Source of the DNA: Mumia sp. Pv4-285 | Lineage (GTDB): Bacteria; Actinomycetota; Actinomycetes; Propionibacteriales; Nocardioidaceae | DNA: 64,000 nt | NCBI RefSeq assembly: GCF_041320275.1 | Contig: NZ_CP162023.1 | Coordinates: 2,046,001 to 2,110,000, forward strand | Direction of reading: 5' to 3' | Part shown: one piece after another, positions 50,588 through 58,792 of the stretch | How the letters are laid out: each line of letters starts with the position of its first letter | Numbering within the stretch: position 1 is the stretch's first letter | Made by a program: the position numbers and the translations under genes | The notes under the pieces: generated by a model | What the model saw: only the letters and a program-made list of their open reading frames with translations | Database searches by the model: none | Told to the model about the DNA's origin: nothing

Positions 50588-51295
50588 GTGCTGATTGCCG
50601 CCTTTCCTGCCGGTCCGCTGGCCGCCAACTGCTACTTCGTGGGTCGTGGACCCGGCACCGAGTGCGTGATCGTCGACCCGGGCATGGACTCGCTCACCGG
50701 CATCCGCACGATCGTCTCCGAGCAGAACCTCGTCCCGGCCGCGGTGCTCGTCACCCACGGCCACTTCGACCACATGTGGCAGGCGGCCGACGTCGCCGAC
50801 GAGTACGGCATCCCCGTCTACATCCACCCGGCCGACCGGCACCTCCTCGCCGACCCGATGGCGGCGATCTCGGGGGAGTCCGCGGCGATGCTCCGGACAC
50901 AGTTCGGCCTGGAGGACGTCCCGGAGTTCCGCGAGCCCGCCGACGTACGCGACGCTTCCGACGGCGCCGTCATCGAGGCGGCGGGGCTGCGCTTCAGCGT
51001 CGACCACGTCCCCGGGCACACGCCGGGCACGGTCGTCTACCGCGTCGAGCACACCGGGGACGAGCCCATCTCGCAGGTCGCGTTCACCGGTGACTTCCTC
51101 TTCGCCGGCTCCATCGGTCGGACCGACCTCGTCGGAGGCGACATGGACGAGATGGCCGACAGCGTGCGTCGCTTCATGCGGCTTCCCGACGACGTGGCCG
51201 TGCTCCCCGGACACGGCGGGCAGACGTCGATCGCCCGCGAGCGTGCGACGAACCCGTTCGTGGCGCAGTTCGCGGCCGCCGGAGAGGACGCCTGA
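50588..51295 (+). CDS. Metallo-beta-lactamase-fold hydrolase (glyoxalase II-like)
   Basis: A 235-residue zinc hydrolase. The THGHFDH motif gives His57, His59, Asp61 and His62. Further metal ligands lie in DHVPGHTPGTVV, FTGDFLFAGSIGRTDL and VLPGHGGQT. The overall pattern resembles glyoxalase II-like thioesterases of the YcbL type. There is no signal peptide. It precedes hisS by 2 bp, so the two are cotranscribed; the same MBL-hisS pairing is seen in mycobacteria. The substrate is unknown. Confidence 0.88.
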   Translation: MLIAAFPAGPLAANCYFVGRGPGTECVIVDPGMDSLTGIRTIVSEQNLVPAAVLVTHGHFDHMWQAADVADEYGIPVYIHPADRHLLADPMAAISGESAAMLRTQFGLEDVPEFREPADVRDASDGAVIEAAGLRFSVDHVPGHTPGTVVYRVEHTGDEPISQVAFTGDFLFAGSIGRTDLVGGDMDEMADSVRRFMRLPDDVAVLPGHGGQTSIARERATNPFVAQFAAAGEDA

Positions 51296-51297
51296 CG

Positions 51298-52689
51298 ATG
51301 GCACGACCCACCCCGCTGTCGGGGTTCCCCGAGCTGCTGCCTGCCGACCGTTTCGCGGAGCAGCACGTCCTGGACCACCTCCGCCGTACGTTCGAGCTGC
51401 ACGGTTTCGCCTCGGTCGAGACGCGTGCGGTCGAGCCGATGGACCAGCTGCTGCGCAAGGGTGAGATCGACAAGGAGGTCTACGTCCTGCGTCGCCTCCA
51501 GGCGGCCGAGGGCGAGGGCGACGCCGGGATCGGTCTGCACTTCGACCTGACGGTGCCGTTCGCCCGGTACGTCCTCGAGCACGCCGGCAAGCTCGAGTTC
51601 CCGTTCCGCCGCTACCAGATCCAGAAGGTCTGGCGAGGCGAGCGGCCCCAGGAGGGCCGCTTCCGCGAGTTCGTGCAGGCGGACATCGACGTGGTCGCCA
51701 AGGACGAGCTGCCGTTCCACTTCGACGTGGAGATCGCGACCGTCATGGCCGAGGCGCTGTCGGGTCTCCCCGTGCCGCCACTTCGGATCCAGGTCAACAA
51801 CCGCAAGCTGCTCGAGGGCTTCTACCGCGGGCTCGGCGCATCCGACCCGGCCGTGATCATGCGCGTGATGGACAAGATCGACAAGCTCTCCGCCGAGGCG
51901 ATCCGCGAGCTGCTCGCCAAGGAGGACCTCGACGCAGCGCAGGCCGACAAGTGCCTCGCGCTCGCCGCGATCCGGAGCCCCGACGCCTCGTTCGCGGAGC
52001 AGGTCCGTCAGCTCGGCGTGTCCGACCCGCTGCTGGACGAGGGCATCGACGAGCTCGCCCAGCTCGTGACCGCGCTGGGCGCGGTCCAGCTCGATGGCGT
52101 CACTGTGACAGCCGACCTGCGGATCGCTCGCGGGCTCGACTACTACACGGGCACCGTCTTCGAGACGGAGCTCGAGGGTTTCGAGAGCCTCGGGTCGATC
52201 TGCTCGGGCGGACGGTACGAGAAGCTGGCCGACGACGGCCGCAACGTCTACCCGGGTGTCGGCATCTCTCTCGGCGTCACCCGCCTGCTGGTCCCGCTGA
52301 TCTCGCGAGGGCACCTCACGGCCTCGCGCTCGGTGCCGTCCGCGGTCCTTGTCGCCCTGGTCGACGAGGAGTCGCGACCCGCCAGCAACGCCATCGCCGG
52401 TCGGCTCCGCGCCCGGGGCATCCCCACGGAGGTCGCCGCAGCGCCGCAGAAGTTCGGCAAGCAGATCCGGTACGCCGAGCGGCGCGGCATCCCGTACGTC
52501 TGGTTCCCTGCGGACCGCGCCTCTGCGGCCGGCGACGACCAGGCCGGCGACGACCAGGCCGGCGCCGACCAGGTGAAGGACATCCGCACCGGCGAGCAGT
52601 CCGACGCCGACGCCGACCTCTGGAATCCTCCGGAGGCCGACCTCCGCCCCGCCGTCACCACCCTCGACACCTCAGGAGCAACATCGTGA
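51298..52689 (+). CDS. hisS: Histidine-tRNA ligase with a repeat-containing insertion
   Basis: A 463-residue class II synthetase. Motif 2 is [20 protein letters not shown], the HisRS-specific loops are [15 protein letters not shown] and [12 protein letters not shown], and the C-terminal anticodon domain contains [20 protein letters not shown] and [13 protein letters not shown]. After that comes an acidic insertion [18 protein letters not shown] encoded by tandem 15-bp repeats, followed by DIRTGEQ-type sequence and a tail rich in Asp and Pro. The insertion is close to the C-terminus and should not touch the active site. The stop overlaps aspS. Confidence 0.94.
   Translation: MARPTPLSGFPELLPADRFAEQHVLDHLRRTFELHGFASVETRAVEPMDQLLRKGEIDKEVYVLRRLQAAEGEGDAGIGLHFDLTVPFARYVLEHAGKLEFPFRRYQIQKVWRGERPQEGRFREFVQADIDVVAKDELPFHFDVEIATVMAEALSGLPVPPLRIQVNNRKLLEGFYRGLGASDPAVIMRVMDKIDKLSAEAIRELLAKEDLDAAQADKCLALAAIRSPDASFAEQVRQLGVSDPLLDEGIDELAQLVTALGAVQLDGVTVTADLRIARGLDYYTGTVFETELEGFESLGSICSGGRYEKLADDGRNVYPGVGISLGVTRLLVPLISRGHLTASRSVPSAVLVALVDEESRPASNAIAGRLRARGIPTEVAAAPQKFGKQIRYAERRGIPYVWFPADRASAAGDDQAGDDQAGADQVKDIRTGEQSDADADLWNPPEADLRPAVTTLDTSGATS
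52528..52572 (+). repeat. Three 15-bp tandem repeats inside hisS
   Basis: Units at 52528, 52543 and 52558 encode [10 protein letters not shown] and AGADQ; the first two are identical and the third differs by one base. They expand an acidic surface loop in frame. Confidence 0.9.
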
Positions 52690-54452
52690 TCCGCACCCAC
52701 GAGGCCGGAAGCCTCCGCGCCACCGACGCCGGCACCCGCGTCACCCTGGCCGGTTGGGTGGCACGGCGTCGAGACCACGGTGGCGTGGCGTTCATCGACC
52801 TGCGCGACGGGTCCGGTGTCGCCCAGGTCGTGATCCGCGAGGAGGAGGTCGCGCGCCCGCTGCGCAGCGAGTTCTGCCTGAAGATCGTCGGCGAGGTGTC
52901 GGTCCGCCCCGAGGGCAACGCGAACCCCAACATCCCGTCCGGCGAGATCGAGATCATCGCCGACGAGGTCGAGGTGCTGAGCGAGTCGGCCCCGCTGCCC
53001 TTCCCCGTCGAGGAGTTCCATGCGAGCTCGGTCAGCGAGGAGGTGCGCCTCAAGTACCGCTACCTCGACCTGCGTCGTGCCGAGATGGCCAAGAACCTCC
53101 GTACGCGCGCCACCGTCACCCGGATCATCCGTGACGTGATGGCCGAGCGGGGCTTCATGGAGTTCGAGACCCCGAACCTCACCGCGTCCACGCCCGAGGG
53201 CGCCCGCGACTTCCTCGTACCGGCCCGGACCCGTCCCGGCACCTGGTACGCGCTGCCCCAGTCGCCGCAGCTGTTCAAGCAGCTGCTCATGGTGGCCGGC
53301 ATGGAGCGCTACTACCAGATCGCGCGCTGCTTCCGCGACGAGGACAGCCGCGCCGACCGCCAGCCGGAGTTCACCCAGCTCGACATCGAGATGAGCTTCC
53401 TCGACGAGGAGGACGTCTACGCGCTGACCGAGGAGATCCTCGTCCGCATCTGGAGCGAGGTCGTCGGCTACGAGATCAGCACGCCGATCCCGCGGATGTC
53501 GTTCGCCGAGGCCGTCACCCGCTACGGCATCGACCGCCCCGACCTGCGGTTCGGCTGCGAGCTGGTCGACTTCACCGACTACTTCGCCGAGACCCCGTTC
53601 CGTGTGTTCGCCCCGAAGGGCCGGCACTGGCACGTCGGCGCCGCCGTCATGCCCGGCGGGGCCGACCAGCCGCGCCGGACGCTCGACGCCTGGCAGGAGT
53701 TCGCCAAGGCGCGAGGCGCCAAGGGTCTCGCGTACGTGCTGGTCCAGGAGGACGGCACGCTCGGCGGGCCGGTCGCCAAGAACCTCTCGGACGCGGAGCG
53801 CGACGGGCTCGTCGAGCACGCCGGTGCGAAGCCGGGCGACTGCATCTTCTTCGCCGCCGACCAGTACGCCGACGCCAAGGCGCTCCTGGCAGCGGTCCGC
53901 GTCGAGATCGGCGAGCGCTGCGGCCTGATCGACCACGACCGCTGGGAGTTCGTCTGGGTCAACGACGCCCCGATGTTCGAGTACGTCGGGACGGACGGCA
54001 AGGACGCGTGGACGTCGATCCACCACCCCTTCACGGCTCCCGCGCCCGAGTTCGCCGACACGTTCCAGAACGATCCGGGCGCTGCGCTGAGCCAGGCGTA
54101 CGACATCACGCTCAACGGCAACGAGCTCGGCGGGGGGTCGATCCGTATCCACCGCTCGGAGATGCAGAAGCGGGTCTTCGACGTCCTGGGCCTCACCGAG
54201 GAGCAGGCGCAGGGCCAGTTCGGTTTCCTGCTCGAGGCGTTCCAGTACGGTCCGCCGCCGCACGGCGGCATCGCCCTGGGCATCGACCGGGTCGTGTCCC
54301 TGCTCACCGGGGCCGACACCATCCGTGACGTCATCGCGTTCCCGAAGACCGCGTCGGGCGCCGACCCGCTGACCGGCGCCCCGGCTCCGATCACCCCGCA
54401 GCAGCGCAAGGAGGCGGGCATCGACGCGCCGCCTCCGGGTACCGGAGCGTAG
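52686..54452 (+). CDS. aspS: Aspartate-tRNA ligase (probably acting on Asp and Asn tRNAs)
   Basis: A 588-residue bacterial-type AspRS. The N-terminal OB anticodon-binding domain has [20 protein letters not shown]; motif 2 is [20 protein letters not shown]; the GAD insertion domain lies about 290-410; and motif 3 is [16 protein letters not shown]. The His in RRRDHGG at the specificity position is one I associate with non-discriminating AspRS, which would need GatCAB for Asn-tRNA; this is inference. GTG 52686 overlaps the hisS stop by 4 nt. The C-terminus has an extended Pro-rich tail. Confidence 0.94.
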   Translation: MIRTHEAGSLRATDAGTRVTLAGWVARRRDHGGVAFIDLRDGSGVAQVVIREEEVARPLRSEFCLKIVGEVSVRPEGNANPNIPSGEIEIIADEVEVLSESAPLPFPVEEFHASSVSEEVRLKYRYLDLRRAEMAKNLRTRATVTRIIRDVMAERGFMEFETPNLTASTPEGARDFLVPARTRPGTWYALPQSPQLFKQLLMVAGMERYYQIARCFRDEDSRADRQPEFTQLDIEMSFLDEEDVYALTEEILVRIWSEVVGYEISTPIPRMSFAEAVTRYGIDRPDLRFGCELVDFTDYFAETPFRVFAPKGRHWHVGAAVMPGGADQPRRTLDAWQEFAKARGAKGLAYVLVQEDGTLGGPVAKNLSDAERDGLVEHAGAKPGDCIFFAADQYADAKALLAAVRVEIGERCGLIDHDRWEFVWVNDAPMFEYVGTDGKDAWTSIHHPFTAPAPEFADTFQNDPGAALSQAYDITLNGNELGGGSIRIHRSEMQKRVFDVLGLTEEQAQGQFGFLLEAFQYGPPPHGGIALGIDRVVSLLTGADTIRDVIAFPKTASGADPLTGAPAPITPQQRKEAGIDAPPPGTGA

Positions 54453-54588
54453 CCGCGGTCGTCACTCGAATGATGACGATCTCAGGAGTCCGGAGATCGT
54501 TACCTGGGCGTGGTCGCGCAGTGTCGGTGCCCTCGCCTAGTCTCCTGAGGGCATGTCCCGAAGCGCGGGGCGGAGCAAAGGAGGACGG

Positions 54589-56412
54589 GTGGGTCGCCGT
54601 CTCGGGCGTGTGCTCGCCCTCCTCTGCAGCAGCCTCGTGCTGATCGCCGCGTGCACGTCGGCCGATGCGCCTGACGACGCCTCGACGAGCGGCGCGACTC
54701 CCGACCACCGCGCGGCCGGCCGTGCGGGGAGTGCCAAGGACCCCGACGCGCAGGCACCGGCGGCCGAGGTGCCGGGTGCCACGCGCGGCGGCCAGCTCCG
54801 GGTGCTCAGCGCCTCCGTCCCCGACTCGCTCGACCCGGCGCAGGCCTCCTTCGTCGACACCCGCAGCGTCCTGTCGAGCCTGGTGACGCGTTCCCTCACG
54901 CAGTTCCGGCGCGACCCGGTCACCGGTGAGATGGAGCTCGTCCCCGACTTGGCGACCGATCTCGGACGGGTCGATGCGGCCGGCACCTCGTGGAGCTTCA
55001 CCCTGCGGTCCGGCGTCGACTTCGAGGACGGCACCCCGGTCACCGCCGAGGACGTCGCGTACGGCGTCAAGCGCGCGTTCGCCGACGACGTCCTGCCCGG
55101 GGCTCCGGCCTACCTGAGGACCTTCTTCCTCGACGGCCAGCTCTACCAAGGTCCGTACGCCACCGCCGCCGAGGTCCGCGCGCGTCCCGGCTACCGGCGC
55201 GGCTGGTACGCCGGCGACTCCTTCCGCGGGATCGAGGTGTCCGGCCGCACGATCACGTTCCGTCTGAGCCGCCCGTTCGCCGACATGCCCTACCTCGCGT
55301 CGTTCCCGCAGTTCTCGCCCGTACCGCGGGCGGCCGACAGCGACCCGGCGGCGTACGGCAGGCACCCGGTCGCCACCGGTCCGTACGCGGTCGACGTCTT
55401 CCGCGACCAGACGACCCTGGTCCTTCGGCGCAACGACAGCTGGGACCCGGCGACCGATCCCGGCCGCCACCAGTACGCCGACGGCTGGACGTTCCTGTGG
55501 GGACAGGACACCGACCAGATCGAGGGGTTGCTCCTCGACGACGCGGGCGAGGCGCAGTACGCGCTCAGCTACGACTCGCTCAGCCCGGACACCGCCACGC
55601 GGCTCCTCGACGAGGCGCCGTCACGGGTGGTCACCGCCGGCACCCCGTGCACCTACCTGTGGTACCTCGACACCCGCAAGATCAGTGACCGGCGGGTGCG
55701 CCACGCCCTCGGTTGGGCGTACCCGTACGAGGCCGCGTGGCAGGCGGGTCGCGAGATCGTCGGCACCACGCGCGTCCCGGGGACGACACTCATGCCGCCG
55801 GGAGTGACCGGGCAGGTGGCGTACGACCCGCTGGGCAACGGCGGCCGCCGGACGGACGCCGTGCGTGCGCGCAAGCTCCTCACCAAGGCGGACGCCCTCG
55901 GGTTCCCGGTGCAGTGGTACTACGCCAGCGACATCCCCGAGAAGGTCGCGGTCAAGGACGCCGTCGTCGCTGCGCTGACCCGGGCGGGGTTCGACCCGAT
56001 GCCGATCGCGACGACGGCGAAACAGATCCGGCGCATGCAGTTCGACCCCGACGGCCCGCACGACGTCGTCGACTCCGGCTGGTGCTCGGACTGGCCGACC
56101 GGCTCGTCGTGGTTCCCGGCCCAGTGGTCGGCGGACCACGTCGACGATCCGGGCCGTCCCAACCCGTCCATGCTGGCCGCGCCGGACGTCCAGGACGAGA
56201 TCGACCGCATCCTCGACACCCTGTCGGGCAAGGCCGCCGCAAAGGCGTGGGGCGCGCTCGACCGGCGGATCGGCACCGAGTACTACCCGGCGGTCGTGCT
56301 CGGGCACCAAGGTGTCGTGCTGGCCCACGGCAGCCGCGTCGGAGGCATGGGGGTCAACGAGATGCAGGGCATGCCGCTGTTCGCCGACATGTTCGTCGAC
56401 CAGGGCACCTGA
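54589..56412 (+). CDS. ABC transporter substrate-binding lipoprotein (family 5)
   Basis: A 607-residue peptide/oligopeptide-type solute-binding protein. The lipoprotein signal (RRLGRVLALLCSSLVLIAAC) puts the lipidated Cys at residue 22. The family 5 signature region is LVTRSLTQFRRDPVTGEMEL, WSFTLRSGVDFEDGTPVTAE and VAYGVKRAF. The C-terminal lobe has GWCSDWPTGSSWFPAQW. GTG 54589 was chosen for AAAGGAGG 4-5 nt upstream, with a TAGTCT box at 54538-54543; ATG 54553 is in frame but has no site. No permease or ATPase genes follow, so its transporter partner must be encoded elsewhere. Confidence 0.88.
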   Translation: MGRRLGRVLALLCSSLVLIAACTSADAPDDASTSGATPDHRAAGRAGSAKDPDAQAPAAEVPGATRGGQLRVLSASVPDSLDPAQASFVDTRSVLSSLVTRSLTQFRRDPVTGEMELVPDLATDLGRVDAAGTSWSFTLRSGVDFEDGTPVTAEDVAYGVKRAFADDVLPGAPAYLRTFFLDGQLYQGPYATAAEVRARPGYRRGWYAGDSFRGIEVSGRTITFRLSRPFADMPYLASFPQFSPVPRAADSDPAAYGRHPVATGPYAVDVFRDQTTLVLRRNDSWDPATDPGRHQYADGWTFLWGQDTDQIEGLLLDDAGEAQYALSYDSLSPDTATRLLDEAPSRVVTAGTPCTYLWYLDTRKISDRRVRHALGWAYPYEAAWQAGREIVGTTRVPGTTLMPPGVTGQVAYDPLGNGGRRTDAVRARKLLTKADALGFPVQWYYASDIPEKVAVKDAVVAALTRAGFDPMPIATTAKQIRRMQFDPDGPHDVVDSGWCSDWPTGSSWFPAQWSADHVDDPGRPNPSMLAAPDVQDEIDRILDTLSGKAAAKAWGALDRRIGTEYYPAVVLGHQGVVLAHGSRVGGMGVNEMQGMPLFADMFVDQGT

Positions 56413-56421
56413 CGGCCCGCG

Positions 56422-56427
56422 TAGGCT
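56422..56427 (+). promoter_or_regulatory. Putative -10 box (TAGGCT) for rarA
   Basis: TAGGCT ends 6 nt before GTG 56434, consistent with a leaderless rarA transcript independent of the upstream lipoprotein gene. Confidence 0.45.
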
Positions 56428-56433
56428 GACCCG

Positions 56434-57828
56434 GTGGACTCCGACGGCCCTTCCTCTGACGGGCTCTTCGACGTTCCCGAGGTCGCCCCTGCGCCGTCGG
56501 GCGGCGGCAGCCTGAGCGACGCGGCCCACCGCGCTGCCCCCCTCGCGGTCCGGATGCGCCCGCGCACGCTCGACGAGCTGGTGGGGCAGGAGTCGCTGCT
56601 CGGCCCTGGCTCGCCGCTGCGGCGCATGATCCACGGCGACCAGTCGATGTCGCTGATCCTGTGGGGGCCTCCCGGCACGGGCAAGACCACGCTCGCGTCG
56701 CTCGTCAGCCAGCAGACCAACCGACGGTTCGTCGAGGTGTCCGCCGTGTCCGCGGGGGTCAAGGAGGTCCGCGAGACCCTGGGCTCGGCTCGGCGGATGC
56801 TCGCGCAGGGCGGTCGGGAGACGGTCCTGTTCGTCGACGAGGTGCACCGGTTCTCCAAGGCCCAGCAGGATGCACTCCTGCCGGGCGTCGAGAACCGGTG
56901 GGTCTCGCTGATCGCCGCGACGACCGAGAACCCGCACTTCTCCGTCATCTCGCCGCTGCTGTCACGCTCGCTCCTGCTGACCCTCGAGCCGCTGACCGAC
57001 GAGGACGTCGCCACGCTGGTCGACCGCGCGGTCGTCGACGAACGCGGCCTCGGCGGCGACGTCGTGCTCGAGGAGGCGGCGCGCGACCACCTCGTACGCC
57101 TCGCCGGTGGCGACGCTCGGCGGGCGCTCACGTACCTGGAGGCGGCCGCGGGGGCGGCGGTCGCCCAGGACCGCGACCGGATCAGCGTCGAGGACGCCGC
57201 GTCGGCCGTGGACCGTGCGGCGGTGCGCTACGACCGGCAGGGAGACCAGCACTACGACGTGACGAGCGCCCTGATCAAATCGATCCGAGGGTCCGACGTC
57301 GACGCGTCGCTGCACTACCTCGCCCGCATGGTCGAGGCGGGGGAGGACCCGCGGTTCCTTGCGCGCCGGCTGATGATCCTGGCGAGCGAAGACATCGGCC
57401 TCGCCGACCCGACCGCGCTGCAGACGGCCGTCGCCGGCGCCCAGGCGGTCCAGATGATCGGGTTCCCGGAGGCTGCCCTGACGTTGTCCCAGGTCGTGAT
57501 CACCTTGGCTCTGGCCCCGAAGTCGAACGCCGCGTACAAGGCGATCGCCGCCGCCACCGCAGACGTACGCGCAGGCAAGGCGGGCGCCGTCCCTCCGGCG
57601 CTGCGCGACGCCCACTACGCCGGTGCGAAGAAGCTCGGGCACGGCCACGACTACAAGTACGCCCACGACGATCCCCGTGGGGTGTCGGCCCAGCAGTACG
57701 CGCCGGACGAGATCGACGGTGCCAACTACTACCAGCCCCTCGGCCGCGGGCAGGAGGCTGCCTACGCCGAGCGCGTCGCCCGCCTGCGAGAGATCCTGCG
57801 GGATCCCTCGGCACGGTCCGGTGACTGA
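56434..57828 (+). CDS. rarA: Replication-associated recombination protein RarA (MgsA)
   Basis: A 464-residue AAA+ ATPase related to the clamp-loader and RuvB group, acting at stalled replication forks. It has [12 protein letters not shown], Walker [16 protein letters not shown], Walker [21 protein letters not shown], sensor 1 [20 protein letters not shown], and the C-terminal tetramerisation region ([34 protein letters not shown]). All elements are intact. It keeps the usual neighbourhood upstream of alaS. Confidence 0.94.
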   Translation: MDSDGPSSDGLFDVPEVAPAPSGGGSLSDAAHRAAPLAVRMRPRTLDELVGQESLLGPGSPLRRMIHGDQSMSLILWGPPGTGKTTLASLVSQQTNRRFVEVSAVSAGVKEVRETLGSARRMLAQGGRETVLFVDEVHRFSKAQQDALLPGVENRWVSLIAATTENPHFSVISPLLSRSLLLTLEPLTDEDVATLVDRAVVDERGLGGDVVLEEAARDHLVRLAGGDARRALTYLEAAAGAAVAQDRDRISVEDAASAVDRAAVRYDRQGDQHYDVTSALIKSIRGSDVDASLHYLARMVEAGEDPRFLARRLMILASEDIGLADPTALQTAVAGAQAVQMIGFPEAALTLSQVVITLALAPKSNAAYKAIAAATADVRAGKAGAVPPALRDAHYAGAKKLGHGHDYKYAHDDPRGVSAQQYAPDEIDGANYYQPLGRGQEAAYAERVARLREILRDPSARSGD

Positions 57829-57844
57829 GATCGCGGTTGCTCGG

Positions 57845-57850
57845 TAGGGT
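57845..57850 (+). promoter_or_regulatory. Putative -10 box (TAGGGT) for the membrane protein at 57858
   Basis: TAGGGT ends 7 nt before ATG 57858 and supports that ATG over the upstream in-frame TTG at 57837. Confidence 0.4.
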
Positions 57851-57857
57851 CGACGTC

Positions 57858-58454
57858 ATGCCGTTGGAGTCCTGGATCACCGTCCTCGCCTGCGGTGTCG
57901 CGATCCTCGCGCTGGTCGCGGCGCTGCTGGCGGTGCGTGCGCTGCGGAGCCTGCGCGCCGAGGTCCGCGGGCTGGCCGGCGGTCTCGCGACGCACTCGCC
58001 GAGCGAAGGCTCGGATGAGAGCGGGCTGCCCCTGCGGGCGTCCTCGCCCGGCAGCGGACTCGCCTCGGCCGGCAACGAGGTGGAGGTCGTCTACGCTCCG
58101 ACTCCTCTGGAGAGCGCCGACGGGAGGCCGCGGCAGGTCCTGCCGACCGAACGGGCGGTCGTGACCCAGGAGGGCACCGTCATCGTGCTTCCGTCGGAGC
58201 AGCAGGTGGTGGCGGCTACCATGGGACGTCCGCTGGTCCGCGGCGCCGTGCTGAGCCACGGGCTGATGCATGCGCTGCGGCCCGAGAGCCGAGACCGGAT
58301 CCGAGGGATTGTCCGACGCGAGTTCCGCCGCCGCCGCAAGATCCGGCGGCGTGCCGCACGGGCGGCTGCGCGTTCGGCCCCGGTCGGTCGCGACGACGCT
58401 GCGTCGTGGCTGGCGGACAGCACCCCGACGACCGAGCAGGAGGGCACACGATGA
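57858..58454 (+). CDS. Single-pass membrane protein of unknown function upstream of alaS
   Basis: A 198-residue protein. A membrane helix at residues 4-28 (ESWITVLACGVAILALVAAL) is followed by a coiled region (RALRSLRAEVRGLAGGLAT), a low-complexity linker, a short folded part (RAVVTQEGTVIVLPSEQQVV) and a strongly basic C-terminus (RREFRRRRKIRRRAARAAAR). In actinobacteria the position before a DUF6167 gene and alaS often holds a DUF948-like membrane protein, but similarity here is only in layout. The stop overlaps the next ATG (ATGA). Confidence 0.65.
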   Translation: MPLESWITVLACGVAILALVAALLAVRALRSLRAEVRGLAGGLATHSPSEGSDESGLPLRASSPGSGLASAGNEVEVVYAPTPLESADGRPRQVLPTERAVVTQEGTVIVLPSEQQVVAATMGRPLVRGAVLSHGLMHALRPESRDRIRGIVRREFRRRRKIRRRAARAAARSAPVGRDDAASWLADSTPTTEQEGTR

Positions 58455-58777
58455 AGGGCCGCGTTCTGTGGTTCGTCGCGGGCACCACTGCCGGCGTGTA
58501 CGGGACCTTTCGCGCCCGCCGCCTCGCGTACCGGTTGACGCCGAGCGGCCTCGCCGACCAGGTCGCCGCCTGGCAGGTCGGAGCACGCACCTTCGCCGAG
58601 GAGGTCCGTGCCGGGATGGCCGAGCGCGAGGCCGAGATCGCCGAGCAGCTCGGGCTGCCCTCCGGTGTGGACGCCGGCCCGCGTAGCCTCGACGCCTTGC
58701 GGACGGTCCCGCACTCCGCAGCCCCGCACGCCTCCCTTCCGCTCAGCACCCGCACGCGCACTCCGTACGACGAGTAA
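58451..58777 (+). CDS. DUF6167-like small membrane protein
   Basis: A 108-residue protein with an N-terminal hydrophobic helix (residues 3-16, GRVLWFVAGTTAGVYG) and a helical region AYRLTPSGLADQVAAWQVGA then FAEEVRAGMAEREAEIAEQL. Its composition and its position just before alaS fit the DUF6167 family of actinobacteria. No activity is known. It overlaps the preceding gene by 4 nt and ends 15 bp before alaS, so it is likely cotranscribed. Confidence 0.78.
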   Translation: MKGRVLWFVAGTTAGVYGTFRARRLAYRLTPSGLADQVAAWQVGARTFAEEVRAGMAEREAEIAEQLGLPSGVDAGPRSLDALRTVPHSAAPHASLPLSTRTRTPYDE

Positions 58778-58792
58778 GGACAGCAACTCTTC

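Noticed and set aside
54478-54498. Small hairpin GATCTC/GAGATC after aspS as a terminator
   Set aside because: Only 6 bp with a 9-nt loop and no T-tract; too weak to annotate.
54553-54588. ATG 54553 as start of the substrate-binding lipoprotein
   Set aside because: It would add 12 residues before the lipoprotein signal and has no ribosome binding site. GTG 54589 has AAAGGAGG and places the lipidated Cys at residue 22.
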